This document shows positions 51,448 to 61,071 of a stretch of DNA of 64,000 nt, one piece after another. Source of the DNA: UBA1952 sp965246785 (GTDB lineage: Bacteria > Bacteroidota > Bacteroidia > Chitinophagales > Chitinophagaceae). The number at the start of each line of letters is the position of its first letter. The stretch's first letter is position 1. A model generated the notes under the pieces. It ran no database searches. It had not been told where the DNA came from and saw nothing but the letters and a program-made list of their open reading frames with translations. Where the stretch lies: positions 1 through 64,000 of the forward strand of contig CBDFFM010000027.1 in the NCBI GenBank assembly GCA_965246785.1, written 5' to 3'. The position numbers were made by a program, and so were the translations under genes.

Positions 51448-52482
51448 ATGGCGGTACAGAGCATTCCTATTGAGCAGTTTCTGCAGCTTGCACAGCAGCA
51501 TCCGGTTCTGGACGTGCGCAGTTCGGGAGAGTATGCCCACGCACATATTCCCGGCGCGCATTCGCTGCCCCTATTCACAGACGAGGAGCGCAAGGACATC
51601 GGCACCTCCTACAAGCAGCAAAGCCGCGAGATGGCAGTCAAGATGGGTTTAGATGCCTTTGGCCCGAAGATGCGGAAGATGGTGGAAGAAACGGAGCTAT
51701 TGCTAAAAGGTGGTCACACAGTGCTTGTGCATTGCTGGCGGGGCGGCATGCGTAGTTCGGCAGTGGCATGGCTGCTGGATTTTTACGGCTTCCACGTTTA
51801 CCTGTTGGAAGGCGGCTACAAGGCCTACCGACAATGGGCAATCAGTCATTGGCAAGATGGCGGAGCGTATCGCATATTGAGCGGATACACCGGTGCGGGT
51901 AAGACCGAGATATTGGCGGCGATGCAAGCGCTTGGCGAGCCGGTTATTGACCTGGAAGGCATTGCCGTCCACAAAGGTTCTGCGTTTGGCGGCCTGGATA
52001 GGAATCCGCAACCATCGCAGGAAATGTTTGAAAATTTGCTCGCGATGCGCATTGCAGCATTGCGCGAAGCACACGACGAAAAGCCGATTTGGATTGAAGA
52101 TGAAAGCCAGCGCATCGGCGACCTCAACATCCCGCATGAACTGTTTCGGCGCTGGGCGCAGGATGATGTACAGACGCTGATTATAGAATTGTCCTTTGAA
52201 GAAAGACTGGAGCGTATTACTGCCGAATACGGTCGCTTAAGCACCGAAGGTTTAATCTACGCCATTGTACGCATCAAGAAGCGCCTCGGCCCGCTGGAAA
52301 CTAAGACGGCTATTGCGCATCTTGTGGAAGGCGATATAAAAGCTTGTTTTCGCATTCTGCTCCGTTACTACGACAAACATTACAGCATTAGGCGTGCCGC
52401 GGAGCGCATGAACATATCCGGCTTTGACGCAGCAGCTATTGCACAACTCATACAATCCCGCACTCAAAATGGAAACGCCTGA
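51448..52482 (+). CDS. mnmH: tRNA 2-selenouridine synthase (SelU)
   Basis: 344 residues. N-terminal rhodanese domain with the catalytic Cys96 (LVHCWRGGMRS) and C-terminal P-loop domain with GYTGAGKT (146-153). It replaces sulfur by selenium at the wobble uridine of certain tRNAs, via a geranylated intermediate, using selenophosphate. The last 14 nt overlap selD, which makes selenophosphate, so substrate supply and use are coupled. No selA or selB was seen here. Confidence 0.94.
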   Translation: MAVQSIPIEQFLQLAQQHPVLDVRSSGEYAHAHIPGAHSLPLFTDEERKDIGTSYKQQSREMAVKMGLDAFGPKMRKMVEETELLLKGGHTVLVHCWRGGMRSSAVAWLLDFYGFHVYLLEGGYKAYRQWAISHWQDGGAYRILSGYTGAGKTEILAAMQALGEPVIDLEGIAVHKGSAFGGLDRNPQPSQEMFENLLAMRIAALREAHDEKPIWIEDESQRIGDLNIPHELFRRWAQDDVQTLIIELSFEERLERITAEYGRLSTEGLIYAIVRIKKRLGPLETKTAIAHLVEGDIKACFRILLRYYDKHYSIRRAAERMNISGFDAAAIAQLIQSRTQNGNA

Positions 52483-53530
52483 AACCATCAAGCTCACCCA
52501 ATACGCCAAAGCCACCGGCTGCAGTTGTAAGATTGCGCCGGCGCAGTTGCAGGAAATGCTTGCGAGTGCAATGCCTATCGCTCACTTTCCCAACCTGCTT
52601 GTTGGCAATGGCAGCAATGATGATGCGGCGGTTTATGCACTGGACGAAACAACAGCGCTCATTGCAACAACCGATTTCTTTACGCCGGTAGTGGATGATG
52701 CCTTTGATTACGGCCGCATTGCCGCGGCTAACGCGCTGAGCGATGTGTATGCGATGGGCGGGAGGCCTATTATGGCTATTGCCATTCTTGGCTGGCCGGT
52801 AGATATACTTCCTTCAAGCCTTGCGCAGCAGGTGATAGAAGGCGGTCGCGCGGCTTGCGCCGATGCAGGTATCCCGCTGGCAGGCGGGCACAGTATCATT
52901 TCTGCCGAGCCATTCTTTGGCTTATGCGTCAATGGGCTTGTGCCGCCTGGCAACCTAAAGAAGAATAACACCGCCCAGGAAGGCGATGTCCTTTTTCTGA
53001 CAAAGCCGATTGGCGCCGGCATCCTGACAACCGCAAGGAAGCGGGCCATGCTGAACGATGAAGTGTATCCAGCGCTCGTTGCGCAGCTCTGTAAGCTCAA
53101 CGATATTGGCGCGCAACTCGGAAAACTCAGCGGCGTAACAGCCATGACTGACGTGACAGGCTTTGGATTGCTCGGCCACCTGATTGAGATGGCGGAAGGA
53201 AGCGGCTTGTCGGCAGAGCTGGAGTATGGCAATGTGGACGTACTTCCCGAAGCCCGTGAGCTTGCCGCGCAGCGCGTAGTGCCGGATGCTACCTACCGGA
53301 ATTGGAATAGTTACAGCTCAAAGACGGCCTTTGCTCCGGGCGTAAATGTGATGGAAGCATTCAACCTCCTGCCAGACCCGCAGACGAACGGAGGGTTACT
53401 GTTTTCCGTAAATGAATCTTCTGTAGAGGAAGTGAAGGCGTTGTTGGGTCGTGAAGGCTTTGAAAACCATCTTACTTCTATTGGCCGGCTCATTGCCAAA
53501 GGCGAAAAGACGGTGCAGGTGTTACCCTGA
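52469..53530 (+). CDS. selD: Selenide, water dikinase
   Basis: 353 residues. Makes selenophosphate from selenide and ATP. The N-terminal catalytic segment is ATGCSCKIAP (Cys18, Cys20, Lys21), so the form has Cys and not selenocysteine. Further motifs: NGSNDDAAVY, AGGHSI and TDVTGFGLLGHL. ATG 52469 is chosen; it overlaps mnmH by 14 nt, whereas the open frame extends further only as mnmH shadow. Convergent end abuts the M1 peptidase stop. Confidence 0.95.
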   Translation: METPETIKLTQYAKATGCSCKIAPAQLQEMLASAMPIAHFPNLLVGNGSNDDAAVYALDETTALIATTDFFTPVVDDAFDYGRIAAANALSDVYAMGGRPIMAIAILGWPVDILPSSLAQQVIEGGRAACADAGIPLAGGHSIISAEPFFGLCVNGLVPPGNLKKNNTAQEGDVLFLTKPIGAGILTTARKRAMLNDEVYPALVAQLCKLNDIGAQLGKLSGVTAMTDVTGFGLLGHLIEMAEGSGLSAELEYGNVDVLPEARELAAQRVVPDATYRNWNSYSSKTAFAPGVNVMEAFNLLPDPQTNGGLLFSVNESSVEEVKALLGREGFENHLTSIGRLIAKGEKTVQVLP

Positions 53531-55414
53531 TTACTTCCGCACAATCTTATCCAGCTTCGCCTGCGTGAGCGGGTGATAGTTCTGGCGGTACTGATTGTAG
53601 ATGCGCGTTGCCAAAGACTGCTGACTGGATTTCATCAGCTCTTCATAAAGCGGCATCAGGAATTTCTGCCGTCCTACCCTGCTTAAGAAAGTTTCCATCG
53701 CCGGGTAAGCCGGCTTGTACTGATGATGCACCGCCAGGATGAACCAGAGGTTGGCAATTTCACTATTGCCGCTTTGCGTGAAATGAAACAGTTTGTCCAG
53801 CTCGCCCATCTGATAAGTGCTGAGTAAGTCCGGCATCTTGCGCAGAAAATGCTGCCATTCGTGGCTTGTCCAGTCCTTTGCGGCAGTATAATCCGGCCCG
53901 GCGTGGATTGGACTTAAGAAAGCCTCTCGCACTGAATCAACCCGGTTAAAACGCTCACGTTCGGCACGGGGGCAATTCGCGGGAATGCCGGAGCCATAGA
54001 CCCACGCATTAATGTTCAGCTTTTCTTCCAAAGCCTTATCGCCTCTGATCAGATTAGCATGTAGGTAAGCAAGAAATTCTTCGGTCGTAATCGTCTTAAA
54101 GGCGTGGGATGAAAAGTATTCTTTCAGGAAAGCATCAAACTTTTCCCGCCCGACATTCCGCTCAACGAGCCATAAAAACAACGATCCTTTCTCATAAGGA
54201 ATGTCCGAAAGACCTTCGTCCGGGTCGCGGCCTTCCAGCTTCAGCTTCAGCCAGGTGTCCGGGCTGTCTTTGCCGAAATTCGCAACCTCTTTTTCCAAAT
54301 CCTGATAGCCCAGTTCCCAAAGCATATCCACGTAGCTCTTGCCCATCATGGCCTCTGTGATGCGGCGCTCAAAATAGACCGTAAAGCCTTCGTTCATCCA
54401 GATGTCGTTCCAAGTCGCGTTCGTTACTAGGTTGCCGCTCCAGTTGTGCGCTAATTCGTGCGCAATCAAGTTGACGAGGCTTCTGTCACCGGCAATAATC
54501 GTCGGTGTGCAGAAAGTCAGCTTCGGGTTTTCCATCCCGCCAATCGGGAAGCCAGGCGGCAGCACAAGCACATCGTATCGGCCCCAGCGGTATGGGCCAT
54601 ACAGGTTTTCGGCGGTTGTCACCATCTTGCCTACATCCTCCAATTCATAGCGCGCCTTGTCAATCATTGCAGGCTCCGCATAAACTCCCGTACGATTGTC
54701 TATTGACCGAAAGGCAATGTCGCCGACCGCCAGCGCCATCAGGTAAGCCGGCACCGGATTGCTCATTTTGAAATGATACACGCCGCTGTCGCTCACCGAC
54801 TGCGGGTTTTCCGCGCTCATCAACGCCATCAGGCCCTTGGGTACCGTTACGCGCGCATCGTATGTAAAGCGTATGCCTGGTCCGTCCGCACAGGGCACCC
54901 AGGAGCGGGCATATATGCTCTCGCTTTGCGTGTAGAGGAATGGCTGCGTCTTGCTCATCGTCTGCGCGGTTGAGAGCCATTGCAGGGCGCGAGCGCTGTC
55001 ACTGGTGGCGTACCAGATGCTTACTTTTTTGCTGTTTGGCTTTATTGGAATGCTCAGTCGGCTGCCGAGAAATTGCACCGGTGCAGAAACGCTAAACGCT
55101 GTCTTGAGGCTATCTACGCTGACGCTGTCAATCTTCAGGGCGTAATTATCCAAATGCAGTTCCGATGCTTTGGCTTTATTGTCAATCGTCCAATCGGCTC
55201 TGCCGGAAATCTGCTTCTTTTCGAAAGAAACGGCGATGTCCAGCGAGAGGTGCTGCATCATTACGCTGTCGGCATTGCTGAGTGTGTGTGTGTCTTTTGG
55301 ACGCGCGGCTACGCTGTCTCCTGATGCCGATGCTGCAGCATTGTTATTGGTCGTTGAATCCTTGCAGGCGGCAAGCAGCAGCCCTGCGGCAAAGATGGCG
55401 ATGAAATTTCTCAT
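53531..55414 (-). CDS. M1 family aminopeptidase, lipoprotein
   Basis: 627 residues with a lipobox (LLAAC17). Exopeptidase motif GGMENPKLTF (292-301) and zinc site HELAHNW (319-325) with the third ligand Glu342 (WMNEGF), in the order of leukotriene A4 hydrolase/aminopeptidase B-type M1 enzymes. C-terminal helical domain matches the same group. Likely acts on peptides in the envelope. The start overlaps the DUF3307 stop by 4 nt, so it is translated after that gene. Confidence 0.94.
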   Translation of the reverse strand: MRNFIAIFAAGLLLAACKDSTTNNNAAASASGDSVAARPKDTHTLSNADSVMMQHLSLDIAVSFEKKQISGRADWTIDNKAKASELHLDNYALKIDSVSVDSLKTAFSVSAPVQFLGSRLSIPIKPNSKKVSIWYATSDSARALQWLSTAQTMSKTQPFLYTQSESIYARSWVPCADGPGIRFTYDARVTVPKGLMALMSAENPQSVSDSGVYHFKMSNPVPAYLMALAVGDIAFRSIDNRTGVYAEPAMIDKARYELEDVGKMVTTAENLYGPYRWGRYDVLVLPPGFPIGGMENPKLTFCTPTIIAGDRSLVNLIAHELAHNWSGNLVTNATWNDIWMNEGFTVYFERRITEAMMGKSYVDMLWELGYQDLEKEVANFGKDSPDTWLKLKLEGRDPDEGLSDIPYEKGSLFLWLVERNVGREKFDAFLKEYFSSHAFKTITTEEFLAYLHANLIRGDKALEEKLNINAWVYGSGIPANCPRAERERFNRVDSVREAFLSPIHAGPDYTAAKDWTSHEWQHFLRKMPDLLSTYQMGELDKLFHFTQSGNSEIANLWFILAVHHQYKPAYPAMETFLSRVGRQKFLMPLYEELMKSSQQSLATRIYNQYRQNYHPLTQAKLDKIVRK

Positions 55415-56145
55415 GAAAAATGGGGCGCAAGATGCCGCAATAAAATTTGAATAGCGAGGCCCGTTGCGAGCGCCAGCCCGAAGCTGAGCAAGGTGCCGAT
55501 GAGCACATACTCTGTATGGCCTTTATCCTTACCCTCACGCAGGTCTCCGAAACGAAAGACGCTTTTGGCAGCCATCAGAAAACCAATCGCGCTCCACTGC
55601 CCTATTAGCACGAACGTGAAGACCAGCGTCCGCTCCATCACGCCAATCCAGCGGCCCGCTTTGTACAGCAGCTCGCGTTCAGCCGGCACATGCACCCGCC
55701 AGCGTTCCGTAGCAAGCGCAATGAGCTTTGGATATAGCAAAGCATTGAGCGCATAACCGGCAACAATCCACCAGCCCCGCTCATCATGAACAGCACCGCG
55801 AATGAGTGACACGAGGTCAACGCCTGAAACATAGCAGCAGCAGAATGCGATGATAAGCAAATGCAGCGCCTGGTCAACAATGAATCCCACAACATCCTTC
55901 CGGCGCAACAGTGCCTTGAAGCCGTCCAGCACAATATGCCCGCAGCCGATGAGCGCACCAATCCACCAGCCATTTGGCAGAAAGGAAAAACCGGTGGCGA
56001 GGATAAAATGCACCACGCCGTGCGTATACAGATAAGGTGAGCGGAAGTTGCGTGCGCTTCGGTCAGCCACCCAGCGGTCGGGCTGCAGCACAAAGTCGCC
56101 GAGGATGTGGGCGGCGAGCAGGCGGGCGGGAAGGCTCCAGTCCAT
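55411..56145 (-). CDS. DUF3307 membrane protein
   Basis: 244 residues. LLAAHILGDFVLQPDRWVADR at the start and GCGHIVLDGFKALLRRKD, then DQALHLLIIAFCC, match DUF3307, a family with His/Asp pairs inside membrane helices. About six hydrophobic segments. Role unknown. It lies 6 nt after the SatD-like gene, the usual partner. Confidence 0.87.
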   Translation of the reverse strand: MDWSLPARLLAAHILGDFVLQPDRWVADRSARNFRSPYLYTHGVVHFILATGFSFLPNGWWIGALIGCGHIVLDGFKALLRRKDVVGFIVDQALHLLIIAFCCCYVSGVDLVSLIRGAVHDERGWWIVAGYALNALLYPKLIALATERWRVHVPAERELLYKAGRWIGVMERTLVFTFVLIGQWSAIGFLMAAKSVFRFGDLREGKDKGHTEYVLIGTLLSFGLALATGLAIQILLRHLAPHFS

Positions 56146-56151
56146 GAGGGC

Positions 56152-56835
56152 TTAAATATCGGCGGTTTGGGCCAGCTTTCGGGCAGCCGTTTCGCGGAAG
56201 TACGCCTCCCAATGCCGGATAGCGGGCCAAACGCCATTTTGCAGGCGCTTATGCACAGCGGGCTGCGAAATATTCAGTCGCTTTGCAATCGCGGCTTGGG
56301 TTTCATCGCGCAGCAATTGCTGAAAAACTGCTTCCGCTACGGGCCTTGACCAACTGCCCATGGAAGCTTCCGCCAGCAAGCATTCTGTGCGCAGGGCGGC
56401 ATTCCAGTCATCGTCCGGCGTTTGTATGGCAATCCTAGCGCTATCACTTTGCGCTTTTAAACTGTCCAAAAGCGTACCGGACACGTGGAAGGCCGGCCCG
56501 CCGGATGCAGCAAGCGTAGCCGCCCGGTGCGCTGCAGCGCCGATGCCTATGGCGATGCGAATGTCCCACATATGCTTGTCGGGCGTGGCGCGGACGCCGG
56601 CGCGCCAGAGGAGCGCTATCTTCAGCGCATCAGCCGGATTTTCCAGCAACGCCTGAAAAGAATCGCCACGATAGACTTCAAAGGTTTTCTTCTTTTTAAA
56701 GAAGGCTGCTTCCAGCTCTTTGGCGATATCTGCCAAACGTTTTTCAAGCATTTGCGCATTTATGCGACGCGAGCCTACAACATCCGCAGTAAGTACGGCA
56801 ACATTCTTGGAGACAGGTTTAGTCTTAGCAACCAC
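56152..56835 (-). CDS. SatD-like regulator with C-terminal helix-turn-helix
   Basis: 227 residues, GTG start (no ATG in range). NVAVLTADVVGSRRINA at the start and YRGDSFQALL mark the SatD family, a nucleotide-cyclase-like fold. The C-terminus has a helix-turn-helix (QAAIAKRLNISQPAVHKRLQNG). It sits ahead of DUF3307 and directly behind an array of TATAAC half-sites, so self-control is likely. Operon: satD-like, DUF3307, M1 peptidase. Confidence 0.83.
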   Translation of the reverse strand: MVAKTKPVSKNVAVLTADVVGSRRINAQMLEKRLADIAKELEAAFFKKKKTFEVYRGDSFQALLENPADALKIALLWRAGVRATPDKHMWDIRIAIGIGAAAHRAATLAASGGPAFHVSGTLLDSLKAQSDSARIAIQTPDDDWNAALRTECLLAEASMGSWSRPVAEAVFQQLLRDETQAAIAKRLNISQPAVHKRLQNGVWPAIRHWEAYFRETAARKLAQTADI

Positions 56836-56843
56836 TCGCCAAA

Positions 56844-56892
56844 TATAACTATATCAGGTTATAAGCCTGAGATATAACTACATGAGGCTATA
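56844..56892 (-). promoter_or_regulatory. Operator array of four TATAAC half-sites before the SatD-like gene
   Basis: TATAAC (56844), GTTATA (56858), TATAAC (56873) and GCTATA (56887) alternate in orientation with start spacings of 14, 15 and 14 bp. This makes two 20-bp palindromes, 56844-56863 and 56873-56892, 9-57 bp upstream of the GTG. The likely binder is the SatD-like protein. Confidence 0.6.
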
Positions 56893-56915
56893 ACATAGAA
56901 AAATAACCAATTTTT

Positions 56916-58607
56916 TTATGCCTCTTCGGCCTTTATTACCTCCCAACTTGTATGCGCATAACTGTCCCAAACAAGCCAGAGCAGAATAGAAGATAGCACC
57001 AGAAAAATCCCCTTCAACCAAAGCATATCCAGCGCGAGATAGTGCCCGATGCCGAGCGCGGCCGGAATGGACATCCCAATCAGTGCCCGCAGGAACTTGG
57101 AGCCGCCGGCAGCCGTCTGGTCAAGCTCCGAGAACGGGAAACGACGGTAAGAGACCCGCACGACGCAGGCGGCAAAGAGCGTCACGTTCACAAGCGCTAG
57201 TAAGACGTCGGAGATAGCTGTTGGCCCCCAGACGACCAGCACAAACGCGGCAATGACAGCAAAGAAGGGCAGGAAATACTTTATCCAAACAACTTTAAAA
57301 GCGCCTGACATAATCGCACCGGGCTCACCAAGTGGCACAGCACGGTAAATCCATGCGGCTTTGTATTGCTCCGAGATACCGATAAAGGCGAAGGCTTGGA
57401 GCATGACCACTGAGCACATATAGAGCAGCACGATGTGCTTGCCGGAATGCGGAAGGTCTTCCCAGACGGTGCTCAGCGATTGGCGGCTTTGCAGCATCAG
57501 ATACAGGAAGTAAATGGGCACATACGCGAACATCGGATAGACCTTCATCTTAAAAGTTCGGCTGCGGGCGGTCTGTATCCACGTCATAATAAAGCCGGCC
57601 TGCGCCTCGGGGCGGGTGTTGATGAGCTTTGCCAGCTTCTGGTAGAATGACGAGCCGCCTTTTGCATGCTGCACCTTTTGAGTCGTATTGGTTTCGCCGG
57701 ATTCAATGGCATCCAGCCCGCCGAGGCGGGCGGTGAACTGCGGAGCGAGGTATTTCACCGTAACCCAGATACAGAATAACGGCAGCGCAATGGCGAGCAA
57801 GCCAAGAAGCGCAACGCCTTTCGTACCCGGCGCAGCCATGCCAATCCAGCTAAACGTAGCGGCCAGCCAATACGGCGGTGTGAAGCGCATAGCTGGATAA
57901 GCCGCAACATTGAAGTGGCGCATAGCCGCGGCATCCATTGCGCGGGGCACGAGATAATAGGTGCCGAAGATGATGACGGAGAAAGCAATCTGGAAGTAGC
58001 TCAGCAGTTCCTTGAACTTTTCTGCCGAAGCCGCGCGCAGCATAAGCAGGTAAACGCCCATTACCACGAATAGCGCGGTAAAAACGAGCAGCATCAGCGG
58101 CAACGGAAAGAAAACTGCCGCCTTCCAGCCATCCATCAGCCCCAACGCAATCCAGCCGGGTAAGGACATTGGCAGCACGATGCGGAAGAGATAAATGAAA
58201 ATGTGCAGCACCCGCGAGAGAAAGAGCGTGCGGTCGGAAACGGGGCGCGGCAGGACGATGTACTTATCCCGCGTATCTATAAGCACCGTTGAAAAATCGG
58301 AGATGAGGGTGAAGGACAGCAGGAAAAGGAACATGGTGAAGAACGTCCACAGCGCGGTGAGGCGGTCTTCCATCAGGAGCAGCGGAAAGATGTAAATAAC
58401 GCCGGTGATAAAGGAGATAAACATCCCCAAGACAAGCGAGAAGCGACGGGCCTTCTTCTGCTGGCGCTGCCGGCCGAAGTTGACGGGCTTGCGGTCGTCT
58501 AACTTAAGCTTCACATTAAGGATGGCGCGAAGCTGCGCCGGGTCTGCACCAAGCCTGGTATAGAGACCGGTGGGCAGCATGATGAGGTAGAGGAGAATTC
58601 GATTCAT
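56916..58607 (-). CDS. Large ABC-type permease-like membrane protein
   Basis: 563 residues from ATG 58607 (an upstream extension is not supported). Around 12 hydrophobic segments. The N-terminal LKLDDRKPVNFGRQRQQKKARR segment is broken here by its position before the first helix, and resembles ABC-2-type exporters of Bacteroidota. It lies 40 nt downstream of an ATP-binding subunit on the same strand, so the pair should form an exporter. The substrate is unknown. Confidence 0.75.
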   Translation of the reverse strand: MNRILLYLIMLPTGLYTRLGADPAQLRAILNVKLKLDDRKPVNFGRQRQQKKARRFSLVLGMFISFITGVIYIFPLLLMEDRLTALWTFFTMFLFLLSFTLISDFSTVLIDTRDKYIVLPRPVSDRTLFLSRVLHIFIYLFRIVLPMSLPGWIALGLMDGWKAAVFFPLPLMLLVFTALFVVMGVYLLMLRAASAEKFKELLSYFQIAFSVIIFGTYYLVPRAMDAAAMRHFNVAAYPAMRFTPPYWLAATFSWIGMAAPGTKGVALLGLLAIALPLFCIWVTVKYLAPQFTARLGGLDAIESGETNTTQKVQHAKGGSSFYQKLAKLINTRPEAQAGFIMTWIQTARSRTFKMKVYPMFAYVPIYFLYLMLQSRQSLSTVWEDLPHSGKHIVLLYMCSVVMLQAFAFIGISEQYKAAWIYRAVPLGEPGAIMSGAFKVVWIKYFLPFFAVIAAFVLVVWGPTAISDVLLALVNVTLFAACVVRVSYRRFPFSELDQTAAGGSKFLRALIGMSIPAALGIGHYLALDMLWLKGIFLVLSSILLWLVWDSYAHTSWEVIKAEEA

Positions 58608-58647
58608 TATATTTTTTACTGCTTTCTTGCTGCTCGCCTGAATTTTG

Positions 58648-59418
58648 TCACTCCTGCAGTGCCGCCGCGATATCTGACGCTCGCTCGCCAATATTTTCTT
58701 TGGAAGTCAGCCTGGAGAAAATCTGCTCCAGAGAGTTGCTTCCGTCACCGCGTAGCTCAGCAATGGTACCGTCCGCTATAATCTGGCCGCCGTCAATAAG
58801 CACGATGCGGTCGCTCACGCGTTCCACGACATCCATCATGTGAGAGCAGTAGAAAATGGTTTTGCCTTCCGCCTTCAGCACTTGCAGCAGCTCCTTCACC
58901 ATAATCACCGCATTGGCATCTAGGCCAGAGAGCGGCTCGTCCAGAATCACAATCTTTGGGTTGTGCAGCAGGCCGGACGTCAGCAGCACCTTTTGGCGCA
59001 TGCCTTTGGAAAAGGAATCCATGCGCTGGTCTATATTATCCGCCAGACCGAAGGACGACAGCATGCGCCGGCTCCGCTCCTCAATTAGCGCATCCGGCAT
59101 ATGGTGCAGCTTGCCCACGAAGGTCAGGTACTCGCGCGGCGTCAGCAGGTCGTACAGCTCCGCCAATTCCGGGATATAGCCGGTGATGCTTTTTACATGC
59201 ATTACGCTTTCGCGCAGCGGCTTCCCTTCAATACTTACTTCCCCCGCATAATCCGTAATGATGCCGGTGAGAATTTTTACTGTCGTACTCTTGCCGGCGC
59301 CATTGGGGCCGATGTAGCCGATTATTTGTCCGGGATAAATGTCTAAGCTAATATCGCGCAGCACTTGCTTCTCGCCGTAAGCCTTGCTGAGGTTGCGAAT
59401 CGTGATGATGGGTTCCAT
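58648..59418 (-). CDS. ABC transporter ATP-binding protein
   Basis: 256 residues. Walker A GPNGAGKST (37-45), signature SFSKGMRQKV, Walker B VILDEPLSGLD, and the switch His in YCSHMMD. A DrrA/CcmA-like exporter subunit. It is followed by the permease gene. Divergent from mlaE. Confidence 0.95.
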   Translation of the reverse strand: MEPIITIRNLSKAYGEKQVLRDISLDIYPGQIIGYIGPNGAGKSTTVKILTGIITDYAGEVSIEGKPLRESVMHVKSITGYIPELAELYDLLTPREYLTFVGKLHHMPDALIEERSRRMLSSFGLADNIDQRMDSFSKGMRQKVLLTSGLLHNPKIVILDEPLSGLDANAVIMVKELLQVLKAEGKTIFYCSHMMDVVERVSDRIVLIDGGQIIADGTIAELRGDGSNSLEQIFSRLTSKENIGERASDIAAALQE

Positions 59419-59479
59419 GAAGGCCTAAAATTACATCCGGCTGGCGCGATTATTCTGAATTGAGCATAAGTAACTTACC

Positions 59480-60283
59480 ATGTCCCCGGAAGCAGCGCCC
59501 CAACAAGAGCCAAAACCCGTCGTATCGCGAAAGGTGGATAAGGTATTTGCGTCCCTCGGTCGCATCGGCACATTCATCGGGCAGTTCTTCCGCGAGCTGT
59601 TTAAGCCTCCTTACGAGTTCAATGAAATAGTACGGCAGTGTTACGATGTCGGCTACAAGTCGCTGCTGCTGATTTGCATGACGGCCTTTATTACCGGCAT
59701 TGTATTCACGAAGCAAAGCCGGCCCTCGCTGGCGGAGTTTGGCGCTACAAGTTGGTTGCCGTCGCTTGTTTCCATCGCTATCATGCGTGCATTGGCACCG
59801 CTCGTTACGGCCTTGATTTGCGCAGGCAAAGTCGGCTCCCAGATTGGCGCAGAGCTTGGCTCCATGCGCGTAACGGAGCAAATAGATGCGATGGAAGTTT
59901 CTGCCACCAATCCATTCAAGTTCCTCGTCGTCTCCCGCATTATAGCCACCACGCTCATGATTCCGGTGCTGATGTGCTTCTTCGGTGGCTTCGCGCTTTG
60001 GGGCTCGTACTTGGACGTTCATGCGTCCGAGAAAACTTCTTTTATACTCTTCGTAGAAGCCGCTTTTGAGAAAATCACCTTTATGGACATTAATGTGTCG
60101 GTGATAAAGGCACTGGTTTTCGGCTTTACAATTGGTACCGTCGGCTGCATACAGGGTTGGAATGCTCGTCAAGGGACGATGGGCGTAGGCCGTTCGGCCA
60201 ATAATGCCGTTGTAATTTCCATGTTCCTCATTTTCATTGAGGAAATGTTCATTGTTCAAATCGCCAATTCCTTCCGCGCCTGA
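59480..60283 (+). CDS. MlaE-type phospholipid ABC permease
   Basis: 267 residues. Five to six hydrophobic helices with the MlaE pattern: FTKQSRPSLAEFGATSWLPS, ALICAGKVGSQIGAELGSMRVTEQIDAMEVS and GTVGCIQGWNARQGTMGVG. Inner-membrane part of a lipid transporter. The ATP-binding gene starts on its last base (TGATG), so translation is coupled. Confidence 0.95.
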   Translation: MSPEAAPQQEPKPVVSRKVDKVFASLGRIGTFIGQFFRELFKPPYEFNEIVRQCYDVGYKSLLLICMTAFITGIVFTKQSRPSLAEFGATSWLPSLVSIAIMRALAPLVTALICAGKVGSQIGAELGSMRVTEQIDAMEVSATNPFKFLVVSRIIATTLMIPVLMCFFGGFALWGSYLDVHASEKTSFILFVEAAFEKITFMDINVSVIKALVFGFTIGTVGCIQGWNARQGTMGVGRSANNAVVISMFLIFIEEMFIVQIANSFRA

Positions 60284-61068
60284 TGAACGCAGCGCCCACC
60301 TCTTATAAAGCCACTGCCGGCCGCAGTACGCAGGTCATCGCCATCCATGACCTGTACAAAGCGTTTGGCCCTAATGAGGTCTTGCGCGGCGTTGACTTAG
60401 ACGTATTCGGCGGCGAGAATGTGGCGGTGCTGGGCCGCAGCGGCACAGGAAAATCCGTTTTGATTAAAATAATCTCCGGCATGTTGCCGCCCGATGCCGG
60501 CGAGGTTCTGGTGCTTGGTCAGGATGTGACTGACCTGGATGAAAAGCAACTCCGGCAGATGCGCCTGAAAATCGGCTTCTCTTTTCAGAACAGCGCGCTC
60601 TACGACAGCATGACCGTCCGGGAAAATCTGGAGTTTCCCCTCGTGCGCAACAAGCGGCAGCTTTCCCGCAAGGAAATCATGTCGTCCGTGGAAACGGTGC
60701 TTGACGCGGTCGGGCTTGCGCAGACCATCAACCAGCTTCCTTCAGAATTGAGCGGCGGCCAGCGCAAGCGCATCGGCATTGCGCGCACGCTCATCCTGCA
60801 GCCGGAAATCATGCTGTATGATGAACCGACCGCCGGCCTTGACCCGATTACGAGCACCGAAATCAACGGCCTCATCCGCGAGGTTCAGGAGCGGTTTAAT
60901 ACCAGCGCCATCATCATCACGCACGACCTAACCTGCGCTAAGGAGACGGGCGACCGCGTAGCGATTCTTTTGGATGGCAAATTTTTTAAGCAGGGGACTT
61001 TCGCGGAAGTCTTTGCGGATAAGGATGAGCGCGTACGCTCCTTTTACGACTATAACTTTACCGCCTGA
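60283..61068 (+). CDS. MlaF-type ABC ATP-binding protein
   Basis: 261 residues. Walker A GRSGTGKS (51-58), signature LSGGQRKR, Walker B MLYDEPTAGLDP, switch His in ITHDLTCA. Drives MlaE/MlaD. It ends 3 nt before mlaD. Confidence 0.95.
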   Translation: MNAAPTSYKATAGRSTQVIAIHDLYKAFGPNEVLRGVDLDVFGGENVAVLGRSGTGKSVLIKIISGMLPPDAGEVLVLGQDVTDLDEKQLRQMRLKIGFSFQNSALYDSMTVRENLEFPLVRNKRQLSRKEIMSSVETVLDAVGLAQTINQLPSELSGGQRKRIGIARTLILQPEIMLYDEPTAGLDPITSTEINGLIREVQERFNTSAIIITHDLTCAKETGDRVAILLDGKFFKQGTFAEVFADKDERVRSFYDYNFTA

Positions 61069-61071
61069 GCA

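Noticed and set aside
59450..60259. 269-codon open frame on the minus strand
   Set aside because: Shadow of the MlaE gene, which has strong family motifs.
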